From positions 309,580,450 through 309,644,449 of the forward strand of contig NC_081408.1 of NCBI RefSeq assembly GCF_030272615.1: 64,000 bases of DNA, given 5' to 3'. The translations under genes and the position numbers were made by a program. This DNA is from Cryptomeria japonica. Taxonomy: Eukaryota > Streptophyta > Pinopsida > Cupressales > Cupressaceae. The notes beneath the pieces are model-generated. The model saw only the letters and a program-made list of their open reading frames with translations, was not told where the DNA came from and searched no databases. This document shows positions 1 through 10,089 of this stretch, in pieces; the stretch's first letter is position 1, and every line of letters begins with the position of its first letter.

Positions 1-187
1 GCGAGTATTGATATGACATTCAGGGCATTCAGTTCGAAATTCATGTTGTTTGTGATATATAATATGATCATTGGGACAAGCATCTATTGCTTGATACTCT
101 ATTCCAATATCTTTCATAATGGTAGATAATTCTCAGTATGAGCGAGGTAGAATATTTGATGGTGGTAACAAAAACTCACCTATCAAT
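1..187 (-). pseudogene. CACTA TNP2-like transposase, third coding block (runs off the left edge)
   Basis: After the predicted acceptor the frame reads LIGEFLLPPSN, then a stop (TGA), then MKDIGIEYQAIDACPND and the C-x2-C pair ECPECH. 'DACPND' followed some 15 residues later by CPxC is typical of TNP2 upstream of its catalytic domain. The stop in place of what is usually an aromatic residue shows the copy is broken. The catalytic domain lies beyond the window. Confidence 0.65.
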
Positions 188-273
188 CTACAGCAAAAAA
201 ATATAATTTGTTATAATAAAGAATATTAATGGTACATCATGATTCACAGTTTATTATGACATATATGATATAC

Positions 274-644
274 CTTAACATACGTGACATTGTTATGTTG
301 GATAAACCATTCATAACCTTCAAGTTCACCAACAACAATATAGTGGAGAGAAGAGTTGCCTGCGAGCCTTCATAAAGGGCCTCAAATGCCTTCTCAAGTA
401 GAGGGACATCATGAACAACATCAAGGTCATCTTCATCATCATGATCAGCTGCACGAGTACTAAATGAGTCATGGATCAATGTATTTGTACCATCATCTTC
501 AATTGTGTTTTTTGGCTCATGATCATCATCTTCCATTGGATCATTATCTTCAGCTTCGATATTCACACCTCCATGTTCATCCACTTCGAAAACCATATTC
601 TCAGCATTGTGTTGATCCATACCATGTGCTCCAAGGTGCTTGAC
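274..644 (-). pseudogene. CACTA TNP2-like transposase, second coding block
   Basis: Minus-strand frame opening after a good acceptor (TTTTATATAG, AG at 646-645) and running through a very acidic linker (many Asp/Glu and His) into PLLEKAFEALYEGS and LLLVNLKVMNGLSN, which is the conserved segment of TNP2 proteins. A donor AAG|GTATAT lies at 274/273. The next block resumes after the acceptor TTTTGCTGTAG at 190-188, giving a short intron of about 86 bp (188-273). Splice sites are inferred from sequence only. Confidence 0.6.
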
Positions 645-704
645 CTATATAAAATTGATAAACATAAATAAACCGTGATCATGATCTCATCATCACGTGA
701 TTTA

Positions 705-950
705 TTATGTATATAAATTGTTAAAATGGTATAATGAAAAAATTGCCAATGGATGATAATCATGTCCTCCTTCAATGTGACCATGCATCCTACAATGTTT
801 CTTCATTGTTTTGATTAGAAGTCTTCTAGTCTTTAACCCCTTACAAATTTTGCACAGACAATAACATTTTCCATCACCTTTTCTTTTCAAGTTAGACCAC
901 AATCTAGCAATTGTCTTCTTATTTTGTTGTTTGTTGATATTGTCTAACAT
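705..950 (-). pseudogene. CACTA transposase-associated domain exon
   Basis: Minus-strand frame starting with a methionine near 950. It shows the pattern C-x-C-x2-C (CYCLCKIC) followed by a basic stretch and KKHCRMHGHIEGGHDYHPL, which is the usual form of the N-terminal transposase-associated domain of plant CACTA proteins (Cys/His zinc-binding type). The similarity ends at about 725, after which the frame is AT-rich and probably intronic. A convincing donor site was not found. Confidence 0.6.
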
Positions 951-1329
951 GGTCTTTCTTCACAGACAAGAAAATAGAAATTATCATCATTAAACAAAGC
1001 ATCTTATTGAATTTAGATTTCTATTTTTCTTATGGTACATCACACAACATGGAAAACAAGAAATACTCAATAAATAACAGGATTCATTGATCTAGTATTA
1101 TCACAATCTGCTCTTGGCCTTCAATATTTTCTCCTCCTAACACTGTTTATCCATTACCTGTCAAGTACAGAACTCTAAAACCTGTGGCTATTAATATACA
1201 TAAGACAACATTGTAGCATCTTATAATCATATGTTATAAAACCAAAGCACTTGGAAGTGATTCTTTTGTTTGTCACAATCCAGGAAAATGATGTCTACTG
1301 GAGCCTTGAATAACTGACTAGAAAGATTT
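951..1329. other. No gene recognised
   Basis: AT-rich sequence between the CACTA remnant and the 3' end of the CWC22 pseudogene. Short ORFs only; no repeat, RNA gene or terminal inverted repeat was recognised. Confidence 0.5.
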
Positions 1330-3270
1330 TTAATTCCTTTTCTTTTTCCTTCTGATTTTTTCACTGTCACTTCCATCCTCCAAGTTAGATGCCCTTGCCC
1401 TTTTCTTTCTTCTTGTTTTTTCATACTCATTGTCATCCTTTGAATTATTTTTCATTCTTGGTGACTCCTTACTGCTCTCACTGTCAGTTTCACTCTCAGA
1501 ATCTGAGTCTGATGTATCAGAATCTAATGAACCTGATGAACTAGAAGAATCATCATTAGAGGTAGATTCATCTGACTCAGGAATAGACTTTTGTTGCTGC
1601 ATTACAAGCCTTGGCATATTATTCAAATACACATGTACACTCTCAGTGATACCACCAAGACCAATAGAAGTAAAGAAATTGATAGCAAACCATGAATTTT
1701 TGGGATTGTCCTTTGGAGAAATTGAGTCAAAAGACTCCTGTATTGTTGGATCATTCAACGTTTCATTAAGCAACAATATACCAAGTTGCTCTGCTAGCTC
1801 CTGCAAGAGAATCTTTATAAAAATATGGGAAGAGGAAGTAGTATCTTCCTCTGTCAGATGTATATAAGCAAGACAATGCCATGGAAGAGCATCTGTGCCA
1901 AGTAAGTGGGCCAAAAACTTTGCAACATTACGCAGTTTATTTGTTTCCAGTCTGTGTATCATAGAATACTGTTGTACAAAACACTTATCAAAAAATTCCT
2001 CATAAATTTTATTGATCATACATAATCTTTGCCCAAGAAGACCATAATAATGAAGGTATATTCTCTCTTGACCAGGTTCAAGCTTGATCTTTAGTAGCTT
2101 AAGACCAGCTTCCTCAAAATCAACACTTGACATGATTGTGTTTATAAATTGAACGTCTTAAATTGACCAATTTTGTCTCTGTCTCATCCTGTATTCTCAG
2201 TGCTTCCTCACCTTCCTCTTCATCATCATCATCATCATCATCATCATCTAAATCATCACAATTTTTTTCATAGGTTGCCTCATGCTCTAAGAAATTAGGA
2301 TCTGGCTTGAAAACATCCAAACCAGCTTCTTGATCAAGTTCATCTTCTCGGAAAACTTCATGTGTTAACTGATCTGGACGCACAATTGGATGACCCTTGA
2401 ACTTAGCTTTGTGAATTGTAAAAAGGCCTTCAATTAAAAACTGTACTTGTTTGTCAATTTCCCCCTCATGGAGAATACCTCTAAATCTTTCAAAAATCCC
2501 ATAGAGACCTTTGGGTGAAAGGTCTTTCAACAAAGAACCACATTCTTTCATGAACCCAACAACAAAAGGGTGAGAAGTTCCAAGACAATGATCTCATGTG
2601 CAACTTGTTGATTCACTAAATGAGCTATGAATTTGGTTGTTGCTATCAACATGTGCTTGTCATTGCGTTTGTATGCCCTCTTAAGTTGCAAAATAATTCT
2701 TTGCAAAAGTAGATTGCCAACTTTAGGAAATTTTGTATTTATCACAACAACCAATGCAGCAAAAACATTTGTAAATCCAAGGGATGCCATTTGGGATTTC
2801 ATACAAGACCTACAAAATAGACCCCTCCCACGGATGAGATTCTCTGCAAACAACTATGGAATGATGTTCTTGATGTTAGATGCATTTACCTTGTTTACTA
2901 ACCTATTGATACTCTTCTGAAGGGCATCCCATATCATGCGTTGGTATTCCACACTGCTCTTGTCTTCCACATCTTTCATCATTTGAGCCAGCTTAAATGG
3001 GGGAATGTAAACACCCCCACTTCTTCCAACACCCTTCTCGGCTCCTCTTACAACACCTTCGCCATTCTCATTCTAAGATGGAGTAGACACAACACTAGAA
3101 GTTTTCACTTCCACTACCTCTCTGTCCCTCTTGTTTCTAGAAGCCCCTTTACCACTTAATTCGTGCTTATTTCTATACATAAACCCATTAGGAAGCATGA
3201 GTTTTTGCATATAAGCTCGCCCAAATATTTTACAGTTATTTTTCATCAAGATTCCCTCAGGAGTTGGCAA
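1330..3270 (-). pseudogene. CWC22: Broken, apparently intronless copy of pre-mRNA splicing factor CWC22
   Basis: CWC22 is a spliceosomal protein (MIF4G plus MA3 domains) that binds the DEAD-box protein eIF4A3 in the nucleus. Reading the minus strand: GGVYIPPFKLAQMM near 3015 begins the MIF4G region; ENLIRGRGLFCRSCMKSQ (from about 2845), KRAYKRNDKHMLIATTKF and SPKGLYGIFERFRGIL follow; the MA3 half begins MSSVDFEEAGLKLLKIKLEPGQE at 2133 and includes QQYSMIHRLETNKLRN and LGTDALPWHCLAYI; a Ser/Asp-rich then Lys/Arg-rich tail ends at 1330. Breaks: an in-frame TAG at 2856-2854; a short deletion with frameshift near 2550; a frameshift near 2135-2150; and loss of about a dozen residues after EPGQE. 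No introns are seen across about 1.9 kb, suggesting a processed copy. The part beyond about 3066 is less certain. Confidence 0.88.
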
Positions 3271-3282
3271 ATCCTGCTTCCA

Positions 3283-3427
3283 TACTTTAATTCTATTTTC
3301 TCAAAGGACAATCCTAAAAATCCATGCATTGCAAACAACTTTTTACACCTTTGTTGGTTGTGGTGGCATCACAGAGATTTTACATCAATAAATGAAGAAC
3401 ATGCCAATGCTTTTAATGCAGCAGTAG
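3283..3427 (+). pseudogene. Second CWC22 fragment (MA3 region) in the opposite orientation
   Basis: The plus strand reads YFNSIFSKDNPKNPCIANNF, then after a frameshift in a T-run TFVGCGGITEILHQ, a stop, and MKNMPMLLMQQ. This matches the CWC22 stretch encoded on the minus strand at about 1600-1730 (SPKDNPKNSWFAINFFTSIG, then GGITESVHVY and NMPRLVMQQQK). The fragment lies just beyond the 5' end of the minus-strand copy, so the two point towards each other. It differs from the minus-strand copy at many positions, so it is not a very recent inverted duplication. Confidence 0.75.
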
Positions 3428-3842
3428 AAGTATATCTCTTATTCAATATCTCTAGTGAAGCCCCATAATCTTTTGTTGTAGTAGAATTTGTTATATTCTA
3501 GAGAAGGTCTTGTCCTTTGTTGATGGGATATTCATCTACCTCAAGAAATAACTATTCTTTTCTCCAACAAGAAGTGGAACTAAATGAAGATCTAGCACCA
3601 TGAAATGAATCCTCAAAAGGATTACTATAGTTAGTTTTGGTAGATAATGATCTGGGTAAAATACTAATGTGGCTTTAGGAAACGTTATGTACTAGCTTAG
3701 CATACTCTAACAACTTTGGTGCGACATGCTATATCCAATTAAGTCTTCATCGGTATCTCTAATGTGTTTATGGATTGGGATTCAATGTAATCTTTTTATA
3801 CACAGATTTTACTTTCAATTGAGGAGGTTTGTATGTACTTAC

Positions 3843-4020
3843 TTGTCTTTCGATTGTATCCCTATTTCAAGAATTTCTTCTATCAACAAATCATTTGTTG
3901 TAAGTTGTACAAGTGGAAGCTTGAACATGCCTTCCATGCTAGCCTTGTTGATACGTTCAACACCATCTTGTGCAACAAATCTTTATAACTCCACTATTTC
4001 ATTGAAGAGCGAGTAGTAAG
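3843..4020 (-). pseudogene. Unidentified exon-like coding fragment
   Basis: The minus strand from 4020 reads a coherent protein-like segment (RFVAQDGVERINKASMEGMF then KLPLVQLTTNDLLIEEILEI) and ends at a consensus donor, CAA|GTAAGT, at 3843/3842. One TAA interrupts the frame at its upstream end. I do not recognise the family. Alternatives are an exon of a host gene caught in the repeat landscape or a chance frame; the composition and the splice site favour a real old exon. Confidence 0.3.
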
Positions 4021-4718
4021 GACAATCTAGGACACTTACAGAGGTTTTGCAAGAGAGATAAATAGACCTAAATATTATGGCTTAATAATGATCAATAGGT
4101 AAACAGATAAGAAACTCTCAATATCAAAGTGACTTTCTCAATTATCTTTACTAGAAATGGATAGATCTGCTAATAATGGCTTTATGACTGTATGTCAACT
4201 TTAGACTCAATCCAAGAAGAGCTAGAACTAATATACGATATCTAGATTTATGATCTCTATAATATAACAATCCCATAATTATGTTTCCATGCATCTATAC
4301 CACAACACAAACATCTTGTTAGTGTTCAGCCATAGCAATTGATATCCTAATTATAGAATGTGAAATATGCACATAACTATGAATAAAGATTAAGAAAAAT
4401 AAAGAAATATGCTTATTGCAAACATAAATGACTAATGGACAAGAATTGAATTCATTGTAGATAGTTTTGAATATCAAATTCACTTATTTGTGTGCATTTA
4501 GTAACTCATGTACTTGTGGCCGACCATTTATCTCTTTCATAAATTAAACACTTATTAATAACATTAAATGGCTGAGAAATTATGTTTTAGTTGAAATTGA
4601 AAATAAAATATTTTATTTCAGGACAGCTCACACTATTCCCTATCATATTTTAGACTCTCGATTTTGTTAGTAGTGGTTTGATGTCTTTGGAGTTGATCAT
4701 TGCATTTATTTAGTTACG
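4021..4718. other. No gene recognised
   Basis: AT-rich DNA leading to the PPR fragment. No long frame, repeat or RNA gene was recognised on either strand. Confidence 0.45.
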
Positions 4719-5460
4719 TTTGCCAGTGTACTCCCAGCCTGTGCCAAAATGGGAGCTTTGGAACAGGGTATGGACATCCATCAAAGCATAAAAGATAGAG
4801 GAATTTTGTCAGATGTAGTTGCAACTACTCTGTTAGCATGTATGCAAAATGTGGAAGCATAGACAAGGCATGGGAACTGTTTGACAGATTGCCTCAAAGA
4901 AATGTGGTTTTCTGGATTGCAATGATTGTCAGATATGCACAAAATGGATTTGTTGATAAGGCTTTAGAAACTTTCAAGCAAATGCAATCGGCAGGTGTAA
5001 AGCCAAATTCCACGACCATTGCTACTATCCTCCCTGCCTGTGCCAAAATGGGAGATTTGGAATAGGGTATGGACATTCATTGAAGCATAAAGGATAGAGG
5101 AATTCTATCAAATGTTGTAGTTGCAACTACCCTAGTAGACATGTATGAAAAATGTGGAAGCATAGACAAGGCACGTGAACTATTTGATAGAATGCCTGAA
5201 AGAAATGTTGTCTCGTGGACTACAATGATTGTTGGATATGCACAAAATGGATTTGTCAAAAAGGCTTTAGACACTTTCAAGAAAATGAAATTGGAAGGTT
5301 TAAAGCCAAATTCCACAACCTTTGCCAACATCCTCCCTGCTTGTACAAAAATGGGAGCTTTGGAACAGGGTATGGACATCCATCAAAGCATAACGAATAG
5401 AGGAATTTTGTTAGGTGTTGTACTTGCAAATGCCCTACTTGACATGAATGCAAAATGTGG
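4719..5460 (+). repeat. 303-bp tandem repeat inside the PPR pseudogene
   Basis: The same DNA sequence recurs with a 303-bp period: the segment beginning ATG(T/A)ATGCAAAATGTGG is at 4838, 5141 and 5444, and the segment coding PACAKMGALEQGMDIH is also repeated in step. Neighbouring units are very similar at the DNA level, which is closer than usual for independent PPR motifs. Confidence 0.8.
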
Positions 5461-5521
5461 AAACATGGACAAGGCTCATGAATTGTTTGATACGATGTTG
5501 CAAAGAGATGTGATCTCATGT
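4719..5521 (+). pseudogene. Broken PLS-class pentatricopeptide repeat (PPR) gene
   Basis: PPR proteins bind organelle RNA one base per repeat; PLS-class members usually act in C-to-U editing. The plus strand shows successive PPR motifs: LPACAKMGALEQGMDIHQSI, LVDMYEKCGSIDKARELFDR, MPERNVVSWTTMIVGYAQNG and TFKKMKLEGLKPNSTTFA. The P-L-S set repeats about every 101 residues. Breaks: a frameshift near 4835, TAG at 5063-5065 (Gln expected) and TGA a few codons later (Gln expected). Similarity stops after DVISC at about 5521, with no E, E+ or DYW domain. Plant organelle targeting cannot be assessed because the N-terminus is missing. Confidence 0.85.
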
Positions 5522-6491
5522 GAACAATCAACACGTGTGTATACGAGAGGAAGGGATTGCTGCTACAAAATTGAAAGCTCACTCCTCAATCACAGTTCTA
5601 TGGTTTTACAAGATTAAACTAGGGAAATTAACCACCACATGTATATTTTTTGCAACATGAAATTAAAAACTAGGGAAATTTGAATCTACCTCCTGTGCGG
5701 GATTGCAAGCAATGCCACAAATGCCTTCGACGCGGGTTTGATGTTCTTGGGGGTTGAAGTCGCCATGGACACCTATGTAGGATTGCAATGCACAAATGAA
5801 TTCCCCTCTTCTTTTTTTTATGTAATGGTCATTGTCATCGGAATTATGATGAACTCAAGAAATTTTTTGAAAAAAAGAAAATTCTCATTGCTAATGCCTT
5901 CTTCGTCGAAACCAAATGGGAAATTGCCATAGGAATTATGACGAATGTGGCCATTTTTTCAAAAAAAAATCAAATTTGGCCACAATATACCTTCTCCATT
6001 GGAAACCTCAGTTGGAAATCTAGTCCAAATGTATTAGTGTAAGAAAGTACTTCATTATCAATCAGAACATCTAACTCAAAATCTTCTAACTTCAACTAAG
6101 AGTTGAAGTCTTTCTCTTGTGTTTTCAGCTCTTGTTAAAGTAGGTTTAGTGTTTTATCTACATTAGACTCTACACCTTCCAAATTGTTAATCACTGTAGT
6201 TATAGAGCACAGAAGATGTGTTCCTTGACTTAACATTTTGTCCATCCATTCACCCACCAACCTTCCATGTGAGGTCACCTACTCAGCCTGTTTAATGACT
6301 TGTTCATCAACTGACAAACTCATTGACTCAATTACCTCTTATGACTTTTTTATCTTAATCAACAGTTTGGTGAGTTGTTCCACATATTTATTACGCTTAT
6401 CTTTCTTGACTTTTTCTTCATTATATCTGACCACAAGATTATCAAAAGATCTATGAGCATCTTCCATAGTTCCTTCATGGGTTTTCTTTCC
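5522..6491. other. No confident gene
   Basis: Contains poly-A/T runs and short frames only. The minus strand between about 6000 and 6491 may be the 3' continuation of the decayed ORF at 6492-7893, but I could not follow a frame. Confidence 0.35.
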
Positions 6492-7893
6492 TCATTCAAT
6501 TCTATAATTAATAACATAATTTGTAGGTTGGATTTTGTCAATGTTTGTGTCTGGGGGAGGCATTGCAAGTTTAACACACTTATTTTTTGACTTATCCACC
6601 TTGACTCTAGATAAAGTCTTAGCCTTCTTTATAACTTTTGGCTTGACGAGAACCAGTTGGCTGAAGTCAAAGTCATATGGGGAGATGGATTTTTTATTCC
6701 TCATGGGACTATTAAAGACCAAGCAAGGTGATAGAGGTGTGTCATCTTCAACTCTTGTGGCCAATATCTAAGATGAAGGTTCTTGCTCCTGTACATCAGT
6801 AGTCACAATGGGAGGAGTGGAAGTCATAATTGAAGGTTGATTCATTATGACTGACACTTTGGGTGCAACTTTAGCCTTTGACATGAATTTATCAAACTCT
6901 TCCATCATAGAATAAGACACTTTAGACAAATTTGGGAGAAACACATTTCCAATATTGTCTTGAGGAGCATTTAGGGTCAATTCACTAGTTGTTGTGGAGG
7001 GAATACTATGGAACACCATAGTGGGAACATTCAAAGTATAGGAAATAGTAGAACAAAAAGGAATAGGACTAGAAATAAAAACTTGTGGAGAAGTTGTACC
7101 TGGAGCATTATTAGGTGTATTAGGAATGAATTCTTATGCCTTTCCGAATTGGGAAGTACTAGGAATTTTAGGTAATCCTTCCTCATCATACTCCTCCTCT
7201 TGTTTTTTCTCTAGTTCTTCTTCTTTGTGTTGCAATTCCTCCTCAAAAAACTCTTTCTTCTTTTGTTTGAGTATCTTGAACTAATGATTCCTCTTGACTC
7301 CTTTATTTTCCTTTTCCAATAGTAAACTTGAATTTGGGAGCCTTTTGAACAACTAAATCTTGCTTGTTCTTGGTCCTCAGCTCAAAAGTATTTCCAATAG
7401 GCCGTCCAATATCATCTTTTGATTCGATCTTGAATGGCTTCAATTGAATTCCTTTCTGTGTTAACCAAACATTAATATTTGCAATTTAAATATTTTAGAA
7501 CTTGGCCCTTATTGAAGTCATTTCCTTCTGTGACCACTGGATGAGAGGAAGTGGTGTATCTGCAATCTTCTTCTTTGTATACACTGGATCTAACATATTT
7601 CCATCATCATTAAGATCCTCAAGAATATCAACAAGATTTTGGTTTTCAATTTGTTCAATAGTGAGATCATGATGTAATAATCAATCTTTCTAATATCCAC
7701 TTCCATTTTGTAGTCTATCTAGATGTCTTCTAAATGGTGAACATGAGTATAACTTTTCTTCAATTTATTCTTCATACCCCTATAGTCAAAATATTTCCTT
7801 GCCCTAAAGAAATTCATTGTAACCCTTCTCATTTCTTTTGTAAGAATTTGTTGAAAATAGCCAAGATCAAGAGCACATTGAATAGCACAAAAT
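6492..7893 (-). pseudogene. Decayed unrecognised ORF ('ORF-X'), downstream part
   Basis: Reading the minus strand from 7893: an exon-like block (LDLGYFQQILTKEMRRVT), then KKKIADTPLPLIQWSQKEM, KPFKIESKDDIGRPIGNTFE, a charged stretch KKKEFFEEELQHKEEELEKK, and from 7034 a Pro/Ser/Thr-rich segment followed by a basic one (KVIKKAKTLSRVKVDKSKN). The blocks follow one another in consistent order, broken by scattered stops (for example at 6768) and frameshifts. The charged stretch is likely a coiled coil. The family is not recognised. It appears to continue from the minus-strand frame at 14590-15738; chromovirus G1 sits between the two. It may be an accessory ORF of an older repeat rather than a host gene. 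Confidence 0.5.
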
Positions 7894-7979
7894 AGAGATA
7901 AATAGATATGATAAGAATACATTGTATTATAAGAAATATGAAAAATACCGATCAATAAGATCATCAAAAAATTACATAT

Positions 7980-7984
7980 AATGT
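7980..7984. repeat. Target-site duplication of G1, left copy (AATGT)
   Basis: Five bases directly before the left LTR, repeated exactly at 14229-14233. Confidence 0.9.
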
Positions 7985-8790
7985 TGATGCAGGAGTATCC
8001 CCGGTTCATAGCAATCTTGCATCAACCAAAAAATATATTCTCTTTATGTTTTGCTTCTTGTTTGCAGTTTCAACATTTCTTTCTATGTGTCCCAGTTTTG
8101 GCTCACTGGATCCTATGGAGTTGGATTATACTTGATGACTTGATCATCTTTCTTATTTCCAGGCCACATCACATTTGGATAATTTTCCGGCAAGATATCG
8201 CTATAGGTTTCCTTGACAGTTTCATGTTACCAGTTGACAATTCTTGTTATCGATTGCTTGAACCTATTTTGGTGATCAACCAGAACCCCTTATGAAGCTT
8301 GCAGAGCCTTGGGCATTGATTCTGATGTTCCTTGGCATGTGGCCAACCTTTTCCCATGATCTACATTTCATCCTTTGGATTTTTTGGAGGAGTCTCTTAA
8401 CGAAGGTCGGCCTTGTTTATTTTACATGTTAGGTCTTGTTCTTCGGGTTTTGATCCCTTTTGAGCTGACTGGATCCTTTGGATCGATGTATATAATTGTA
8501 ATTGCACATTAGAATGTAATCAATCAAAGAATCAAGTAGTGAGACTATGCATAGAAGATAGATCCTAAGATTCAAGGTCCCGGTTGTGACCTATTCTGTA
8601 TGTTCTACCAGGCCTGTGAGCCGGTTATGTTGTAACCCAGTTGTTACTGATTGGTTGTAATTAATTTTCATGAAATAAAACAATATGTTCTGTATTGCCT
8701 CCATCATATCTTTGTGTTTCCTTTGTGTTACTCTTGATGATCGATTCAAATTGATCTCTTTAAGGTCCCTCCTCACTAGTGACTGCTTCA
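7985..8790 (+). repeat. G1 5' LTR
   Basis: About 806 bp, starts TGATGCAGGAG and ends GTGACTGCTTCA. Homologous along most of its length with 13490-14228. It would hold the promoter and polyadenylation signals of the element. Confidence 0.93.
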
Positions 8791-8792
8791 AG

Positions 8793-8804
8793 TGGTATCA
8801 GAGC
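8793..8804 (+). other. G1 primer binding site
   Basis: TGGTATCAGAGC two bases after the 5' LTR. This is the usual plant retrotransposon site complementary to the 3' end of initiator tRNA-Met. Confidence 0.9.
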
Positions 8805-8952
8805 GAAGTTTCATTCTAGAGGTTGCGTGTCCTAAAATTTTGTTGTAGGTTGGTAGATTGTGGATCTGAACAGTAGCTATAAAGGACCGACATGAGCAAT
8901 GTTGTGAAGAGGAGCTAGGAATGGTGGAGCACATGGGAATGTAGACCCTATT

Positions 8953-10062
8953 GTGATGGAGATGTCGCAAGGTATAGCAGCCCGGTTAGAAGCTATGGAG
9001 AAAGCCCAGAGAAGAGGCCAACATATCGATGATGTAAGTGAAGATGAAGGAGAAGAAGCCCCAACAAAACAAGCGAACCTACCAGTGGTTGATCTGGATG
9101 AGGAAAGGTTTTTGAGGGTTTTAAGTAGGGCGGATACTAAACCTCATTTTACCCCAACAAAATATGATGGGAAGTTAGATTCGGATGAATTGATAGATTA
9201 GATCTCAAAGATGGAGAAGCACTTTGATTTTGAAAACACTATAGAAGAGAGGAAGGTGAAATATGTTTGTACCTGGTTGAAAGGTCATGCATCTCTTTGG
9301 TGGGAGCATTTGCAAGTTGATTGACAAAGAAGAGGTAAAGAGAAGATTAAGACATAGGATCAGATGATTGCTAAGTTGAAGTCGAGGTGTATGCTAGTTG
9401 ATTATCAAGTGAATCTGTTTCGAAAGTTGCATAATTTGAGAGAAAAGGAATCTAGTGTGAAGGAGTACACCGAAGTATTTTACAAGTTGAATATCAGATC
9501 CAGACATGTTGATGATGAAGTTGAAAAAATTGCAAGATATTTGAATGGATTGTGGATGTCTATACAAGATGAACTCAATTTGATCAAATTGGAGAGTGTT
9601 GAAGAGGCTTACCAGTATACCCTAAAGGTGGAAGAGAAGCTAAAAAAAAGACATGAGTAGAGGTAGAGAGGAAGAGGTGGAAGGTTTATTGGAGGAAGAT
9701 TTCAAGGAGGAAGAGGAACCAGAGGTGGAAGGTTTATTGGAGGAAAATTTCAAGGAGGAAGAGGAACCAGAGGTGGAAGGTTTATTGGAGGAAGATTTCA
9801 AGGAGGAAGAGGAACCAATACAAATCGTAACAAAGATAAGGAAGTGAACACAAAAGGTAATTCATACTAGAAGGATGATAGAAATTTATACTAGAGGAGA
9901 GAACCAGATGGCTACAAGAATGAGAATTTTGGAAGACAAGACACGAGGACATTTAGAGGAACTTGATACAAGTGTGGAGGAGAAGGATATTGTACATTCA
10001 AGTGTAAGAAGACAAAATATTGGAAGAGTAGCAGTGGTGGAAGAAAACCCCACCAGATCAAA
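8953..10062 (+). pseudogene. G1 gag (broken)
   Basis: Frame 1 gag of the Retrotrans_gag type: RFLRVLSRADTKPHFTP and KYDGKLDSDELID, then YVCTWLKGHASLWWEHLQ and EYTEVFYKLNIRSRHVDDEV, the typical capsid part. After it comes an Arg/Gly-rich repeat tract (9673-9816) and a nucleocapsid zinc knuckle at about 9964-10005. The knuckle is broken: the first Cys is a TGA stop and the His is Tyr (YKCGGEGYCTFKC). Several other stops interrupt the frame (after DSDELID, after LQVD, at 9658). Gag packages element RNA in cytoplasmic particles; this one cannot. Confidence 0.85.
9673..9816 (+). repeat. Three tandem 48-bp repeats in G1 gag (RGG-type)
   Basis: Units at 9673-9720, 9721-9768 and 9769-9816, nearly identical. 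In the gag frame each codes for GGRFIGG(R/K)FQGGRGTR, an Arg/Gly-rich likely RNA-binding unit. In another frame the same DNA reads as an acidic Glu-rich ORF, which is not the true frame. Confidence 0.9.
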
Positions 10063-10089
10063 CAATAAACTGGAAGGTGGAGAACTGTT

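Larger units (their letters stand above)
1..950 (-). mobile_element. CACTA (En/Spm-type) transposon remnant, TNP2-like transposase, cut by window edge
   Basis: Three minus-strand coding blocks line up in the order of a plant CACTA TNP2 (TNPD) transposase N-terminal half: a Cys-rich transposase-associated block (705-950), an acidic block ending in a conserved helical segment (274-644), and a block with a C-x2-C motif at the left edge (1-187). The element continues left of the window. No CACTA terminal repeat or 3-bp target duplication was found on the upstream side (after 950), so the end of the element is not placed. TNP2 proteins bind and cut element ends; this copy has at least one in-frame stop and is probably dead. 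Family assignment is from remembered TNP2 sequences. Confidence 0.7.

Noticed and set aside
1430-1867. 145-codon plus-strand frame
   Set aside because: Antisense of the CWC22 acidic/serine-rich tail; codes for Ser/Glu by mirror effect.
9653-9847. Acidic Glu-rich 64-codon frame
   Set aside because: Out-of-frame reading of the RGG repeats in G1 gag; the Arg/Gly frame fits gag.
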